A stretch of 64,000 nt of DNA from NCBI GenBank assembly GCA_030062745.1, contig CP099854.1:10256014-10320013 (forward strand), given 5' to 3'. The translations under genes and the position numbers were made by a program. Positions 36,500-47,955 of the stretch are shown one piece after another (within the stretch, counting starts at the first letter, position 1; each line of letters opens with the position of its first letter). The notes beneath the pieces were generated by a model, which was not told the DNA's origin, did no database searches, and worked only from the letters and a program-made list of their open reading frames with translations. The stretch comes from Capitulum mitella (taxonomy: Eukaryota > Arthropoda > Thecostraca > Pollicipedomorpha > Pollicipedidae).

Positions 36500-36820
36500 A
36501 GGGAAGCTTTAGCCACCTCGGATTCCGTCCTGTCGTCCCTAGGACATTTTTGGATCATCTAAGGAGCCACCCCGGCCCGTCTAACTGCCAGCCATCATCT
36601 AAGGAGCCCCTCAGGCAGAAATAAATGCCCTCTGAAGTCTCTCTCTGTCTGTCGCGATAGAGGCGCCGCTGGCAGTCCTCTATGTCCTTTGGCCGTTCTT
36701 CAGGCCGTAATTTAGGCCTTTCTTCATAGCACACAAATCCTTGCATATTCGGAGTACGTATTTTAGATTCGTAAGCCTTCTTTAACGTTTAACATATCGT
36801 TATTTTGCTTTGTCTGTTTC
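36500..36820. other. Weakly repetitive stretch
   Basis: ATCATCTAAGGAGCC occurs at about 36,554 and again at 36,595 with similar following words. This resembles the minisatellite style at 31.2-32.1 kb. Nothing coding is recognised. Confidence 0.35.
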
Positions 36821-36859
36821 GGATAGTGTAAGGTGCCCTGCGGGCGCCTCACACTATCC
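36821..36859. repeat. 18-bp-arm hairpin
   Basis: GGATAGTGTAAGGTGCCC (36,821-36,838) pairs with GGGCGCCTCACACTATCC (36,842-36,859) at 16 of 18 positions around a 3-nt loop. It is compatible with a foldback or transposon terminus. Confidence 0.7.
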
Positions 36860-37057
36860 AAAAAACTAAGGCCTTCGTCCCCAGGGGGCCCGCTCGGCCA
36901 CCAGGGTGCTCCGCTTGGCCTCCAGGGGGGCCATGAGTCCTTTATCACCCCCTCTTGGCTGGGAGGTGACGAACGAATCCCCCCCGTTACAATAACGGCG
37001 TGATTTCATCTTGAGGTTCCGCTCGACTTCCAGCTCGTCGCCAGTTATGTAGTGTCG

Positions 37058-37680
37058 CCAGCCTTTGGTCCGCCGCAGCCCGCAGTTCACCGCCGTCTGC
37101 CCTGGCGGCCCCTCTAACTCCACAACCAGTGACTCGCGCGCCGGCGGCCGCCCATCGGCTCCGGTTGGCACTGCCCCGGCAGCACGCTGCGCCGCCGAGC
37201 ACGTGTCTCGCCTCGGGCTGAACGTCGCAGTACACGAGTCTCAGACACTACAGTGCGCACGGCGAGCCACCGTCTGATGTGACGCAGAGCAGGTCTGACG
37301 GAGTCCTCCTCAGTGGTACTGCCTCCGCCAGCTGGCCAGTCCGGCGCCGCCGCCTCGTCCGGGGTCGGCCGCAGTCGGTGAGTCCGGCGCCGCGGTCCGA
37401 CCAATCGGCTCCGGCGACTTCACCCACATCAGATCGGACGACGACTCGCGAGTGCAGTGTGGTGTCTGTACCGCAGCGTAGTGTCTGAGACTCGTGTACT
37501 GCGATGTTCAGCCCGAGGCGGGGCACATGCTCGGCGGCGCAGCGTGCTGCCGGGGCAGTGCCAACCGGAGCCGATGGGCGGCCGCCGGCGCGCGAGTCAC
37601 TGGTTGTGGAGTAAGCGGGACCGGGGCTGGGACAGACGGCGGTGAACTGCGGGCAGCAGCGGAGCAAAGGTTGGCGATAC
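37058..37680. repeat. Large GC-rich inverted repeat
   Basis: The left arm (about 37,058-37,252) and the reverse-complemented right arm (about 37,478-37,680) match for roughly 200 bp at high identity. This includes an unbroken stretch from CCACAACCAGTGACTCGCGC through GCAGCACGCTGCGCCGCCGAGCA. The spacer is about 225 bp. The arms encode the same peptide in opposite frames, which is why frames appear on both strands. No transposase or known terminus was seen. Confidence 0.85.
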
Positions 37681-37689
37681 TACAGAGGC

Positions 37690-39060
37690 ATGCCCGGAGG
37701 CGTTTTGGAACTTGACGTGACATTGGTATGTTCTGAGCGGCGTAGCACCAAGAAAAATGCCAAAATATTATCAGCTTATATACTTTCAAGATCACAAGTT
37801 AGAAAAAGATTATTCAACAGGTCAGTTTGGTAAAGAGTGGCAAAAATTGGCCGTTTAAGCTAGGTTTAAGGTCACGGTGTTACCTTTCCATAATTTTCGT
37901 TCTTAAATTTTTATTCCGCTAATAGTACGTTTGGTACCTTGTCTTTTGACAACGAAAATCATATGCCAGGGTACCAGTGATCAAATGGAAGTCCCCTTTC
38001 ACTCATTATGTCATTTGGACGTTGCCGAAGGGACAGGTCAACAAGGCGAGTTCAACACACCCCTCAGATTTCTCTCAAAATTGGTGTATTAGGTTCTTTG
38101 CTTTTAAAAAAACGCGAGGGCAAGAGAACACGAGATACGGGTCATTGGAAACGTGAGGTCAAGACCGGCGACCAAAGACGCATGCCACTGTATCTCTGAT
38201 GAGGACGGAACTACATATCAGTACAAAAAGAAAGAACTGAGGAATGTGTTTCCGCAAAATTTAACCGCAGGTCGTATTTCTCATGGGCATCATGAAACCC
38301 CTAATAGCGCTAGAGCCGCAAAACATACTTTTTAAGATGCAATGAAACTGATGCGGCGCAGTGCAAGGCTGGTTCAAAGTCATTTGAGGTCAAGGTCGAG
38401 GTGGCCTTATATGACCTCATGTGACCTTCCCTGATCACGAAGACACCATTATGGTCTACGAGAACCTTATCAATCGTTCTTTGGTAAATGCCTGAAAGGA
38501 CCGTGCAAAGTCCGTAAAACTGGATTTAGCGTCGTTTAGCCTAACCTAACACGTCAATCGTAAGATATATCTTAAAATGATCTAAGTAAAAACTGTAGAG
38601 ATCAGTCAGAGCTATCAACGGCTCTTTTTTGAAGTTCCATTAGTTGGAACGAGTTCCGGAGCTTAGCATGATATGGCCTGGGCCTTGAATGACCTCTAAT
38701 CTAATACGAACAACAACCATGTTTACAGAGAACCAAATTATGTCTCTAAACACATTCCGAAAGGAGAGTCGGAGCAGACTAATTCTCATGCCATGTGACC
38801 CGACGTGACCTTGACGTTAGATGACCTGAGTCTTGCAATGGGCATAAAAGGTCACCTTTTATAGCTGCATGGTAACTTAAGAATCACTGGCAAACTACAG
38901 TATGATATGAAACCACATCGAGAGGACTGTTGTGAGCGGTACAGTTCAGATTCCCGGCATTTGCGATGTGCAGGGCCTCGAGAATGACGTCATAGCTCAG
39001 TAACCTGAACTGACGTCACCTCGAAAGTGTCAGGACACTTGTAAAAAGGTTCGAAGCCCA
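37690..39060. other. Unassigned region with many TGACCT/AGGTCA sites
   Basis: No gene is recognised. Half-sites cluster near 38,382-38,430 (GAGGTCAAGGTCGAGG), 38,690 and 38,795-38,830, in a style like the tandem array at 39.7-40.2 kb, but no clear period could be set by eye. Confidence 0.35.
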
Positions 39061-39092
39061 GGTAGAAAAATTTCGGCCCATTTGGCCCCTTC

Positions 39093-39117
39093 CACTGCGG
39101 GGGTGACCCCCGCAGTG
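39093..39117. repeat. Perfect 12-bp-arm hairpin
   Basis: CACTGCGGGGGT and ACCCCCGCAGTG flank a single G. It is followed at about 39,150 by GGGGGGTCAAAAAGTGCCCCCC, the kind of G-rich hairpin that ends family G, so this may be the end of a related element. Confidence 0.7.
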
Positions 39118-39593
39118 TAAGGGGGTTTCGCACTAACGAGCACTGGAAGGGGGGTCAAAAAGTGCCCCCCTCTGATCCCAGAAACGGACAGAGGTAGAGA
39201 CATGAACTTTTATGAACAGGATGGGGCTATAACGATTTACATTGTGTGCAATTTTGATGGCTCTAGGTTGATATCTTTAAGGTCAAATGAGGGTCGAAAA
39301 GGTCAATCTTGGACACTTTCTCGGCCGTAAAGGCCATTCCGTACAACTTTTCGAACGAAAGGGGAAAAGGGTGTTCGTTTGGCCGTTGAAGAGTGGAATA
39401 CGACAACTCCCATTTATTTGGCGTCTTGACTGAGGATTTTGGGTCGAGGTCATGTCAGATCATTTACCATGGCGTTGCAGATCAGGTTTCGAACAACACG
39501 GTACAGTTTGAGAGTAAATGAGGGCGCAACATGTCTCTTTTGGCGTATTTTCAGTGAAGATAGCCAACATCGCCACATTTGGTCACTTCCAGC

Positions 39594-39596
<3 letters not shown>

Positions 39597-39650
<54 letters not shown>
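39597..39650. repeat. (TA)n microsatellite
   Basis: About 26 uninterrupted TA dinucleotides, then TGTATATGTATATG. It lies immediately upstream of the half-site tandem array. Confidence 0.95.
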
Positions 39651-39653
<3 letters not shown>

Positions 39654-39700
39654 ATATGTATATGTATATATGCATATACATGTGAGTTTCTATGTGCGAA

Positions 39701-40160
39701 ACGTGTTCTAATAGGGTCTTTCAATGCATATTTGATACAAATCGACATATGGCAAAGCAAATCTGGAACAGGTCACAAAAAAGTTGCCCTTGACCTTTGA
39801 TGACCTTGACCTGAAATGACTCTGGTATATATGCATGCGTATTCAAGTGCGCACACGTGTTTTTATTAGGGTCTGTGAATTCATATTTCATACAAATCGA
39901 CACGTCGCAGAACAGATCTGAGCCAGGTCACAAGATATTTGACCTTGACCTTTAATGACCTTGGCCTTCACTGACCTTGGTATATGTAAGCGTATCAGTG
40001 TGCGCACGCAAGTTTTTATTAGGGCCTCTGAATGCATATTTGATACATCCTGACATGTTGCAAAGCAAATCTCGATCACGCCACGAACTGTTTGACCTTG
40101 ACCTTAGATGACCTTGACCTTTACTGATCCTGGCTATGGTCTTGGTACATCGATCACTTA
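39701..40160. repeat. Tandem repeat, about 150 bp unit, with TGACCT clusters
   Basis: Three units start at about 39,701, 39,855 and 40,006 (GTTTTTATTAGGGTCT-like start, then GCATATTTGATACA, then a half-site block). Each unit ends in repeated TGACCT words, for example TTGACCTTGACCTTTAATGA. On the minus strand the units give the same peptide phrase KVIKGQGQ. The last unit merges into family G copy 2. Confidence 0.8.
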
Positions 40161-40459
40161 TGCCCGAATGACATCACCTGATTGTGTTCATACGGTAGTC
40201 TTAAGGAGAACGCTGGTTCTTTCACAAAGCTCTCATTTGTCATCGACAACCGTTACTTTCGTCATGTTTGTCTGATTTCAAATGCTTGAAACCTCAAAAA
40301 TTTCCTGCCGATTTCCGATTTTCCTGCGTCATTCGACGAGTTATTCAATTTCCATAAATGTCACAAAGTAGCAGCAATCAGCTCCGATTCGTTCTCGAGA
40401 TGTTCAGAAAAAAACAGGTGGGGGGCACAAAAAGACCCCTCTTCCAGTGCGCGTGTTAA
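40125..40459 (+). repeat. Family G dispersed repeat, copy 2
   Basis: Partner of 16,585-16,920. Where copy 1 is interrupted by a family A element, this copy reads GCGCGTGTTAATATAGC, with an unoccupied TTAA at 40,456-40,459. Confidence 0.8.
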
Positions 40460-40464
40460 TATAG

Positions 40465-42515
40465 CGTTTGCGCTCCGAAGAAATTGGGGGATGGCTTTAT
40501 GTTAGTTCTAAGGAGACGTGAGGGTGCACGGGACAATTGGTCTTCCTTTCGGGTTGGCATTTTGTTCAGTGCTTGACATGCTTAGTTAAGACTTTCGGAC
40601 TTTGAAACTGCGTTTTATTTTTACAATGTGCCCCCGTAAACCCCATTCCAGCGCCGCCAGTAGATGCACTGGGATCGTGCATCTATGCCAACGTATTTTA
40701 GAAAGGACATTAAGAACAGTGGCCAAGCTTCACGACATTACCTGGAACGGTTCAGGAGCTGCAGGTAAAAAACCTGGGCGGACCTCAGCCGTGTTAAATG
40801 TGATAACCCGGTATGGCCGGCCGGCCGCTGGGGTTTCGTGACGTCACAACCAACACCGTGCCATTCTAGCTGGGGCAACTTTCAGGGCTGAATAAAGCGA
40901 TTTCCATTGCGGTTTTTGCAGGTCTGGCAAGGAATTGAAATGAAGAGGTCGGAATTGACTAGATAATACGAAAATTAAGAAAAAAAAACTCCGGACGTCA
41001 CTACATCATTGTTTGTTAGCCAGCAAAAGTTAACTGTGTGTTTGTGGAAAAAGGTAACGAGTGCCGTCTCTGGGTGTGGTCGTCCGAAGGCGGTGCTGAA
41101 TTTATCAGGATTATGGTATAGCTGAGCTAGCAACGGCATCGCTACTGGCTGGGTGCTGGCGTGATAGCTTTGGTGAGACCAGACTGACCACATTTGGTTT
41201 AACAGACAGACGCCGTGTGTTAGCAATGAGCGTTTAATACAACTCTGGGACGGTACCGGGGCAATTCGGTCAGCATTTGACCGAAAGTCAATCCGACTCG
41301 GAATTCGGAAGCGCAAAGAGTTTTAAAAGCGTAACGTGGAAAATAGCTAGAGAAAAGCATGTTCCTTGTGGCGTGCGCGTGCTGACCTAAGGGCGCTGCC
41401 GTCTAACGGGATAAGCGCATAGACGGGCTTGCTGGCCAAAGGCCGGCGGCTCTTGATAGTCGGCATTTTGGATTTTTACGGAGTGCATCAAGGTACCAAC
41501 TGAAAAACATTGTGTGGGGCTTAACGTCGTCCGGTTGACAGGGTCGCCGCAGCACGTACTTGAAGCGAACGCTTACATTTGTGAATGTCCGGCCGTTTTT
41601 GTTTAAAATGTGATTTTAAAAACATAGGAGTCGACCTCCGACACGAAATTGCTAACAAAGGGAAGCCTGGGCTTGTACAGCTATCATGACATTATATCAC
41701 GCCACATCATGATTTCATTATCACGTAAAACACGGCACGTGGGGGCCGGCACGTGGCGCGTGCTGGCCCCGGGAACCCATATACTGGCCACCATGAACCC
41801 AATGCCTGTTTTCTAAACTTTCAAATTGGAATCGTAATCTCTGAAATCGTTAAACAGACGGGCCTGACTGACTGACCGATAATGAATTTCACGGCGTTGC
41901 ACGACCTACTGGCGCCGCCTGTAGTCTGTGTGAGTTACCTTACGTTAGAATGTATGTGGCTAGTTTCAAGACATCGCAAGTGTTCCATTTTACGTTACAG
42001 CGAGAACGAGTGATGAGCATGAGTGATTGGTTGACTTTGAGTTTGTGTGTGTGCAGACTAAATTTAGAAGCCGCGTAGAAGACCCGCCAGTGTGGTGGCC
42101 ACCATGAAGCGGAAGCAAGGAACGCAGGGAGAAGGATAAGGGAGCCGTCCGCTACGGGTGCCGCTACTTTAGCCCTCCTGAAAAAAAACGTATTGTTGAC
42201 GTTAGATTTTGCCAAGGTGTCGGCACGTGACCTCACGAAAACACCGAGGGGTCTTTATCGTGCAGGCTAGGAGGACACTGCTCACACCGCCTCTCACGCT
42301 GACTAGACGCTCACCCTATCAGCCGAGTGTTACGGAAGAAGAGGAGGAGGAAGGAAGACTTGGGGTGTTGTGTTGTGTTTATGTTCATTTGTTTAGAGTA
42401 ATGTGGTCATTGGTGCCTGACCAGGGCTGCCTGCCGGTGGCTAGAGCTGGTAGGTCGCGCGGCCCCCACGGCCGCCTCCGTACACTTGGGCGACGTCCGG
42501 GACAGATTGGCCAGT
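40465..42515. other. Unassigned region
   Basis: No gene is recognised. A hairpin GGGGCCGGCACG / CGTGCTGGCCCC (11 of 12) lies at 41,742-41,770. A short match to 4,205-4,275 lies at 41,865-41,915. Confidence 0.3.
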
Positions 42516-42599
42516 AAATAAGATGCGCGATCTTGGCCAAGTTTCCGCGAAGTCAGGTCACAGTCACTGTCTTTGTGTGTGTGCTGTAGTAGTCCTGAT

Positions 42600-42850
42600 G
42601 CTGTGCTGGTGTTCACCTGCTACGTGTGTGTCATTGAGATACCTGAAGAGCACATTTGATAGATCTGGGTACTGGTTACCCAGGAGGGTGTTGAGAGTGA
42701 GCTGAAATCCCGTTTTTTGGCAGGAGATCGTGATGGGTCATCTTTGTGCTTCAAAATCCCTACATTCTAACAGGAGGTGGCTAATATTATGTGGTGTGTT
42801 GCAGTAGACCGTCCCTTATAGAAGATGTGGTAAAATTTGGTACGCGCTTT
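42600..42850 (-). mobile_element. LINE C-terminal (zinc-knuckle-like) fragment
   Basis: The minus strand reads CNTPHNISHLLLECRDFEAQR near 42,800-42,740, then after one stop TLNTLLGNQYPDLSNVLFRYL and a tail. The pattern C...H-L-L-L-E-C-x-x-(F/Y) with a downstream LLG is the standard C-terminal signature after the RT/RNase H part of jockey/I-type LINEs. The rest of the element was not found. Confidence 0.55.
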
Positions 42851-42859
42851 ACATTTTCT

Positions 42860-44270
42860 TTCTTTTTTCTGTCTCAACGTTAACTCACAAATTTCACGTC
42901 AATTGGACCAGCGCATTCGGTGACCCTGGATATCGTCATACACCGAAAATGGGCGTTTTTTTGGCCATACAAGGCGCTTTCACAAGAATATTTTGAAAGT
43001 ATCCATGCCCGGGAAATGCTTTCAGAAACTATATTTCTGACTATTTTGGCGCATCTTTACCAAAAGTGGCTCCTTTCGGAGGGGGGGCAGTTTTTGAAAC
43101 TGCAACCAAAAAAATAATAGCACTACCGGCCGACGCCCGTCGGCCATTATCCCGCTGGGACCTCCTCGCGCGCTGTGCCCCCTAAGGGCGTTCGATGTCA
43201 GACGACGCCCGGCCTCTGTCTTTCAGAGCACGAAATTTGCAAAAAAAAAAATATTAGCAACATGTTCAAATGCAATGCATGAGCGCAGTGCATGCACAAA
43301 GGAAAGCTGATCAATGCAGGAAAAGGTTACGGTGGAATAACAGCGCATAATGGGTTACAGTCGTATCTATTTTGAGTTCAGACGCATCCTAAGGAACTCA
43401 AGTTGTTCGTCGTTTTAAGACATAAAGTAAACAAAGATTCTTTTGTCCTTGAGACCGACGGTTTCAGCTTTCGTTCTAGCTGGGATTACCGTTACCAGGA
43501 CCATCAGTCACATATGCATGAGGCGGAACATACAACTTGGATCTCCCGTGCAATGGAACGATTTCGGTTTTACGGGCAATCGAGAAGATCGCAAAACAGC
43601 GAACAGTCTTTTTAAGGTCGTTCGCCCATTATCTTTAGTGCCACTTTGGTGATCCCGCCACCTTTGCTGGCCTTGACGCTCTTTCTGCGATCGGCCACCG
43701 AAACGAAGTTGTTCTGCAAAGTGTCTCAGTCCGGGACCTGTGCAGAGAAGCTTTGGCAAGCTTCACGATCCTCTCAGCTGGATCATTAATGCAGCCCAGA
43801 TTTCTCACGAACTACTTGAGGTCGGGAGAAGTCCTTGGTTCTGGTGCCAGGTTTCCACCTGTTCCTCCAGCCAGTCCAGTTCGTCCAGATTCGGAGAGTC
43901 AAAAATCAGTGAGCTCTCCGACCTCACGAAGACTGACCGGCTGGTAACCAAGCTGGTAACCAGCCCTGTTGTCGAAGTCTAGGGCAAGGACGACGATCAG
44001 ACCACGGGACACGTAGCCCTGAGGTCTTTCGTTATACAGAAACTCTTGTGCCACAGCCTTCTTTTTCCGGGTGGAACCTCATCGATTGCCAGCGAGAAAA
44101 TGACAAAAGAGGGCGACAAGCAGTCCAGATGGTTTCTCAGACTGTCAAGGTATATGCTTGTTGGCTGGCGCTGGTCTCAGTTTTCTGTACTCCCGCATCT
44201 CCTGGGTGGCCAGCAGGTGTTCAGGGGGCGGCCGTCGGCACGCGGATGCAAAATTCGAAATTAATGCCTC
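42860..44270. other. Unassigned region
   Basis: No gene is recognised. A G-run next to TTTTTGAAACTGCAACC near 43,080 and a palindrome GGCCGACGCCCGTCGGCC near 43,127 may mark element ends. The open frames at 43.4-44.6 kb lack motifs. Confidence 0.3.
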
Positions 44271-44279
44271 AAAATCAAC

Positions 44280-44440
44280 TAGTCCTTAGGCGGTCTCTCC
44301 ACAGACAAACAGGAGGCCCTCTTTGGGCCACAAAGGGACTTTTTACAAGCCGGAATGGGGTGTCTTTGGAACGTTCCTCTGCAAGCCCGAAGTGGTCTTT
44401 CTGCAGGGCCATACAGGATCTCTTTATAGACGGACAGATG
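44280..44440. repeat. Degenerate minisatellite, about 36 bp unit
   Basis: Words such as GGGACTTTTTACAAGCCGGAATGGGG and GTGGTCTTTCTGCAGGGCC repeat about every 36 bp. The same style recurs at 46,015-46,140 (CTCTCTACAAGCCGGCAAG). A 185-codon frame runs through this block but its content here follows the repeat. Confidence 0.45.
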
Positions 44441-44724
44441 TTCCTTGTTAGTGGTGGTTATCGGAATCCGAATTCCGACTTTTCCAAGATTTTCCGGTTT
44501 TCGAATCGACAATCGGTTGGACATAGCACTTATTTCTCGGAACAAAATGGACATCATATTGCAAGCCACCTGCCAAAAAATGTTACAAAATCAAATGTTG
44601 CTTGATACTTCAGTTATAAACCAAATTCCAAGCATGGCACAAAGTTATCATTTTGATAGTCACTCAACACCATGGTTGGCTAGGTTTCTGTGGCTTCCGT
44701 ATCCTATTCAGTTCCACACATAAA

Positions 44725-47189
44725 TTGTTTATGTCCCTATTGCATACATTTGAAGTGAAACAAGATTGCTGCTGGTTATACCAATTATTATGGACTTCTA
44801 GGTGAAAAGTGAAATGCGTCATATTGGTTATAATTTTAATGCTATCATTATAATCAAGGAAAACAATACATTATGCCACCATTTGCCAGAACAAACAAAA
44901 CAACTAGACTGAAAGTTGTTCAATATTCTATTAATTGCAGATGACCCATAAATGCAGTTTTATAAAACTTAGAGTGCTCTAACAGCTTCTAGGTCCATTT
45001 TCTCATGCATTGCCCACAGGCACAGTGCTAAATTTTGAGATTACTGGGGCTACCCATGCATCCTAGACATATAGGTACGACATTACCCTTATGGAAGACC
45101 CATAACTACCTTATAGCACGACAAACTAGAAACAGGTCTAATGATTTGCAGATGACCCAAGCTATTTCACAGCATATGCAAGTTTCAAACTGGCATTTAT
45201 GACGTGCACATCATTCAAGCACGCCTTGTCCTCATAACATTGGCTTGTAACATAACTGCATTGCATCAGATATGTCGGCTTATTGTTATACTCTACTTTC
45301 CCCCTATCATTTAACTGACCATGTGTATTTGTAAAAAATGAATGGATTCCCAGCCATACGTTCATTTGTCATGTTACGCCACGCAGACTTCCCTCTCAGT
45401 GTTATCAGTCCTATTTTGCTTGATGGCCAGGAGGACGCACCACATTTGTCGTCATATGGCTGTCCATTAACCTAAGGAGATGCCGGATTGTGAAGAAGCT
45501 GCTAGCAGTGACCATTTTTTAAAGGACAGTATTCCTCACAAATATAATATCGAGAAGCCTACGCAGGGTGCATCACACATGTAAAAAAGAGAAAAATATT
45601 CTTTTTTGGTTTTGGAAGCGACGACACCTAATGGTCTAATTGCAAGCTACGTTATCTGTAAGCAAAAGCGTAGCTGCGAGACGAAAAAGTGCATGGAGTA
45701 GGGGAGGGGTGGGGGTGGGGTGGCATTTGTCTATGGCATATCATTCCATGCATTCCGCCTTATGACCAGCGCTGCAGGCATAAAAAATTGGAAGTCATGT
45801 TCATTTCATCCCATCCACCTCCTTCAACCAGGATTGTAAGTCAGCTTTATAAAGAAAAACGAGCAATGCAGGCAGCCCTGGCTGTTTGCAAACCGGCACC
45901 ACGCGTTAATTTTTTATCAAAATTTCCTTGGACAGACATGGATCTTGGACAGTCTTGAACATTCGTATGGCTTCCTCCTCAGACCTCGTCAAATGGAGCC
46001 CTATCTGTGGGCATCAGCTATATCTTTCTATATCAGCCCAGTACGCGGGCTCTTCACAGGACGCCATAGGCTCTCTACAAGCCGGCAAGTCCCCTTTTTA
46101 AAGGCCAAAAGGAACCTCCTCTTTAGGACTTCCTGGACAGCGTAGCCATAAAATCCATCCACGCTTCGCGCGGAGGGGCACCCATTAAACCGGCGCCTGA
46201 TCGCCGGCCGTGGTGCTGGCCAGACGTGACGTCACATAGTAAGCTGAGCGCCGCGATAGCAATACAAAAGAGTCCACCCGAGTGTCGGTTTGGCCTTGAT
46301 ACGACCCGGTCAGACGCCGTTGCCACGCGACCATGTAAGTGGGGAGAGATTGGCTGGTTAGGACCTGCCAGTGATGGGGGAGAACACGTTCACGTACTCG
46401 CACGCGCCCCCGCCCCTGGCTAGCCACCTCACACACCAGGGGTGTCATTTTGGGTAACTGATTGGCAGTCCAAGCTGGGGGCCCGACGACCTCATCTCCC
46501 CCCAGATTTCACCTTTTCAACGGGTCTTAGTCCACTCTATTTTGACCGACGGCAATTATCATTTTTATTTTCCCTCAGTCACTTTGCTTTGTCACGAACT
46601 TTGCTTTCCTTGCCAAATCTAGGGGGAAAATCCTTGGTGTGGGATCAGGAACCAGATATATCAAAAAAGATATAAAAAATGAATTCACCATGGTCAAGAT
46701 TCACATTAAGGGGTTATGAGCTCTGCTAAAGAATACAAATCGCCACCCCTGTCACATACACCCGAATACGCACTGACAACGATCTGCCAGCCGCCTCACG
46801 CATGTGGGTCAGCTGGAGGCCGGAGTAAGTATATAGTGAGACACTTAACCGTCGCCGAATTGGGGGGACGTTTCGATACCCCCAAGGGATTTTGGTGGTA
46901 AGAAAAACTGCATCTGGCGTAACGCACTGAAATGTCCAGTATCTTCTCTTACATTATTGCAAGTCCTATGGAATTTTCATCTACCGTCATGACAGGTCAA
47001 TGACCTAGGTCATGTAACAAAGGTCAACCTCCAACGTGCTGGTCGTCTACAAACCTCGCCAAGCCATCGGCCGACAAAAAACATGCAGAATAGTCGTCGA
47101 GAACATTCCTAAGCATGGTATTATGGTGAAGTTCTTGTCAAGGTCAAAGTCAACGGCCAATGCCAGCTTAATCCCCCCTTCTTTTTTAC
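44725..47189. other. Unassigned region with a G-quadruplex motif
   Basis: AT-richer sequence with no gene. GGGGAGGGGTGGGGGTGGGG at 45,701-45,720 is a canonical four-tract quadruplex motif. A minisatellite fragment lies at 46,015-46,140. The GC-richer stretch at 46,130-46,450 has no recognised content. Confidence 0.35.
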
Positions 47190-47760
47190 TATACTGAGCG
47201 GTTTTAAGCCGTTTCTTCGGCTTGCTGGTGTTTGAAATGCATTTCTGGGCGAAATAAGTCACTAAACGCGACAAATGGTGTTGAACCAAAAAAGGTGGAA
47301 TGATGAATGATCATGAACCACAATGAACCAAATGAATGATCAGGTGAGGTGAGGTCGCATTGCGGTGAAGTGGCAAAAAGGAATCTAAAACCCCGTTTTA
47401 GGGGCAAAAATGAGCAATGAAGTCTATTTCGCAGTGCAAAATTGCATTACGGCACTTCTAGCCTATGAAATGCCTTTGGATCAGCTCAGGTCACGCGAGG
47501 TCACCGCGTTAGAAGCCGAAATGCATTCTGCTGCCTGAAAGGCATTTTTGGCTCAAGGAAGCCACTGAACACGACAAATAGTGTTTGTCCTTATGAAGAT
47601 CATGAGGCCAGGGCAGGCCACATTTGGGGATAAACTATAAAAAAAAACAGTCTAAGCTCCCGTTTTGACGGCATTTTTAAGTAAAAAATAAACAATGAAG
47701 TCTATTTTACAGTCAAAAATTGCATCAAGACGACGCCATACTGTGTAATTTGTATGAAAT
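47190..47760. repeat. Diverged tandem duplication, about 270-300 bp unit
   Basis: GAAATAAGTCACTAAACGCG...GACAAATGGTGTT (about 47,250) recurs as GGAAGCCACTGAACACGACAAATAGTGTT (about 47,557). CAATGAAGTCTATTTCGCAG (47,415) recurs as CAATGAAGTCTATTTTACAG (47,694). Shared order over the block supports an old tandem duplication. Confidence 0.65.
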
Positions 47761-47955
47761 TTGTGTGGAAAAGGCCTTAGTACACCTGATGAACTGATAT
47801 CCAAATGTTCCGTTTGATCTCACGGGTTCATTTCATGAGTCAATGGTAGATCTAGGCATAAAAAGAAGAAACCCAAGCGTCCTTCAAATCATGTTATGAT
47901 CCTAAGTCAGGTCAGCTCTTATGATCGACTTCATATAGCACCCCATTGATCACGG

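Noticed and set aside
37065..37667. Same peptide encoded on both strands at 37 kb
   Set aside because: It follows directly from the inverted repeat and is not evidence of a gene.
44048..44605. 185-codon frame at 44 kb
   Set aside because: No domain, part of it is minisatellite, and overlapping frames exist on both strands.
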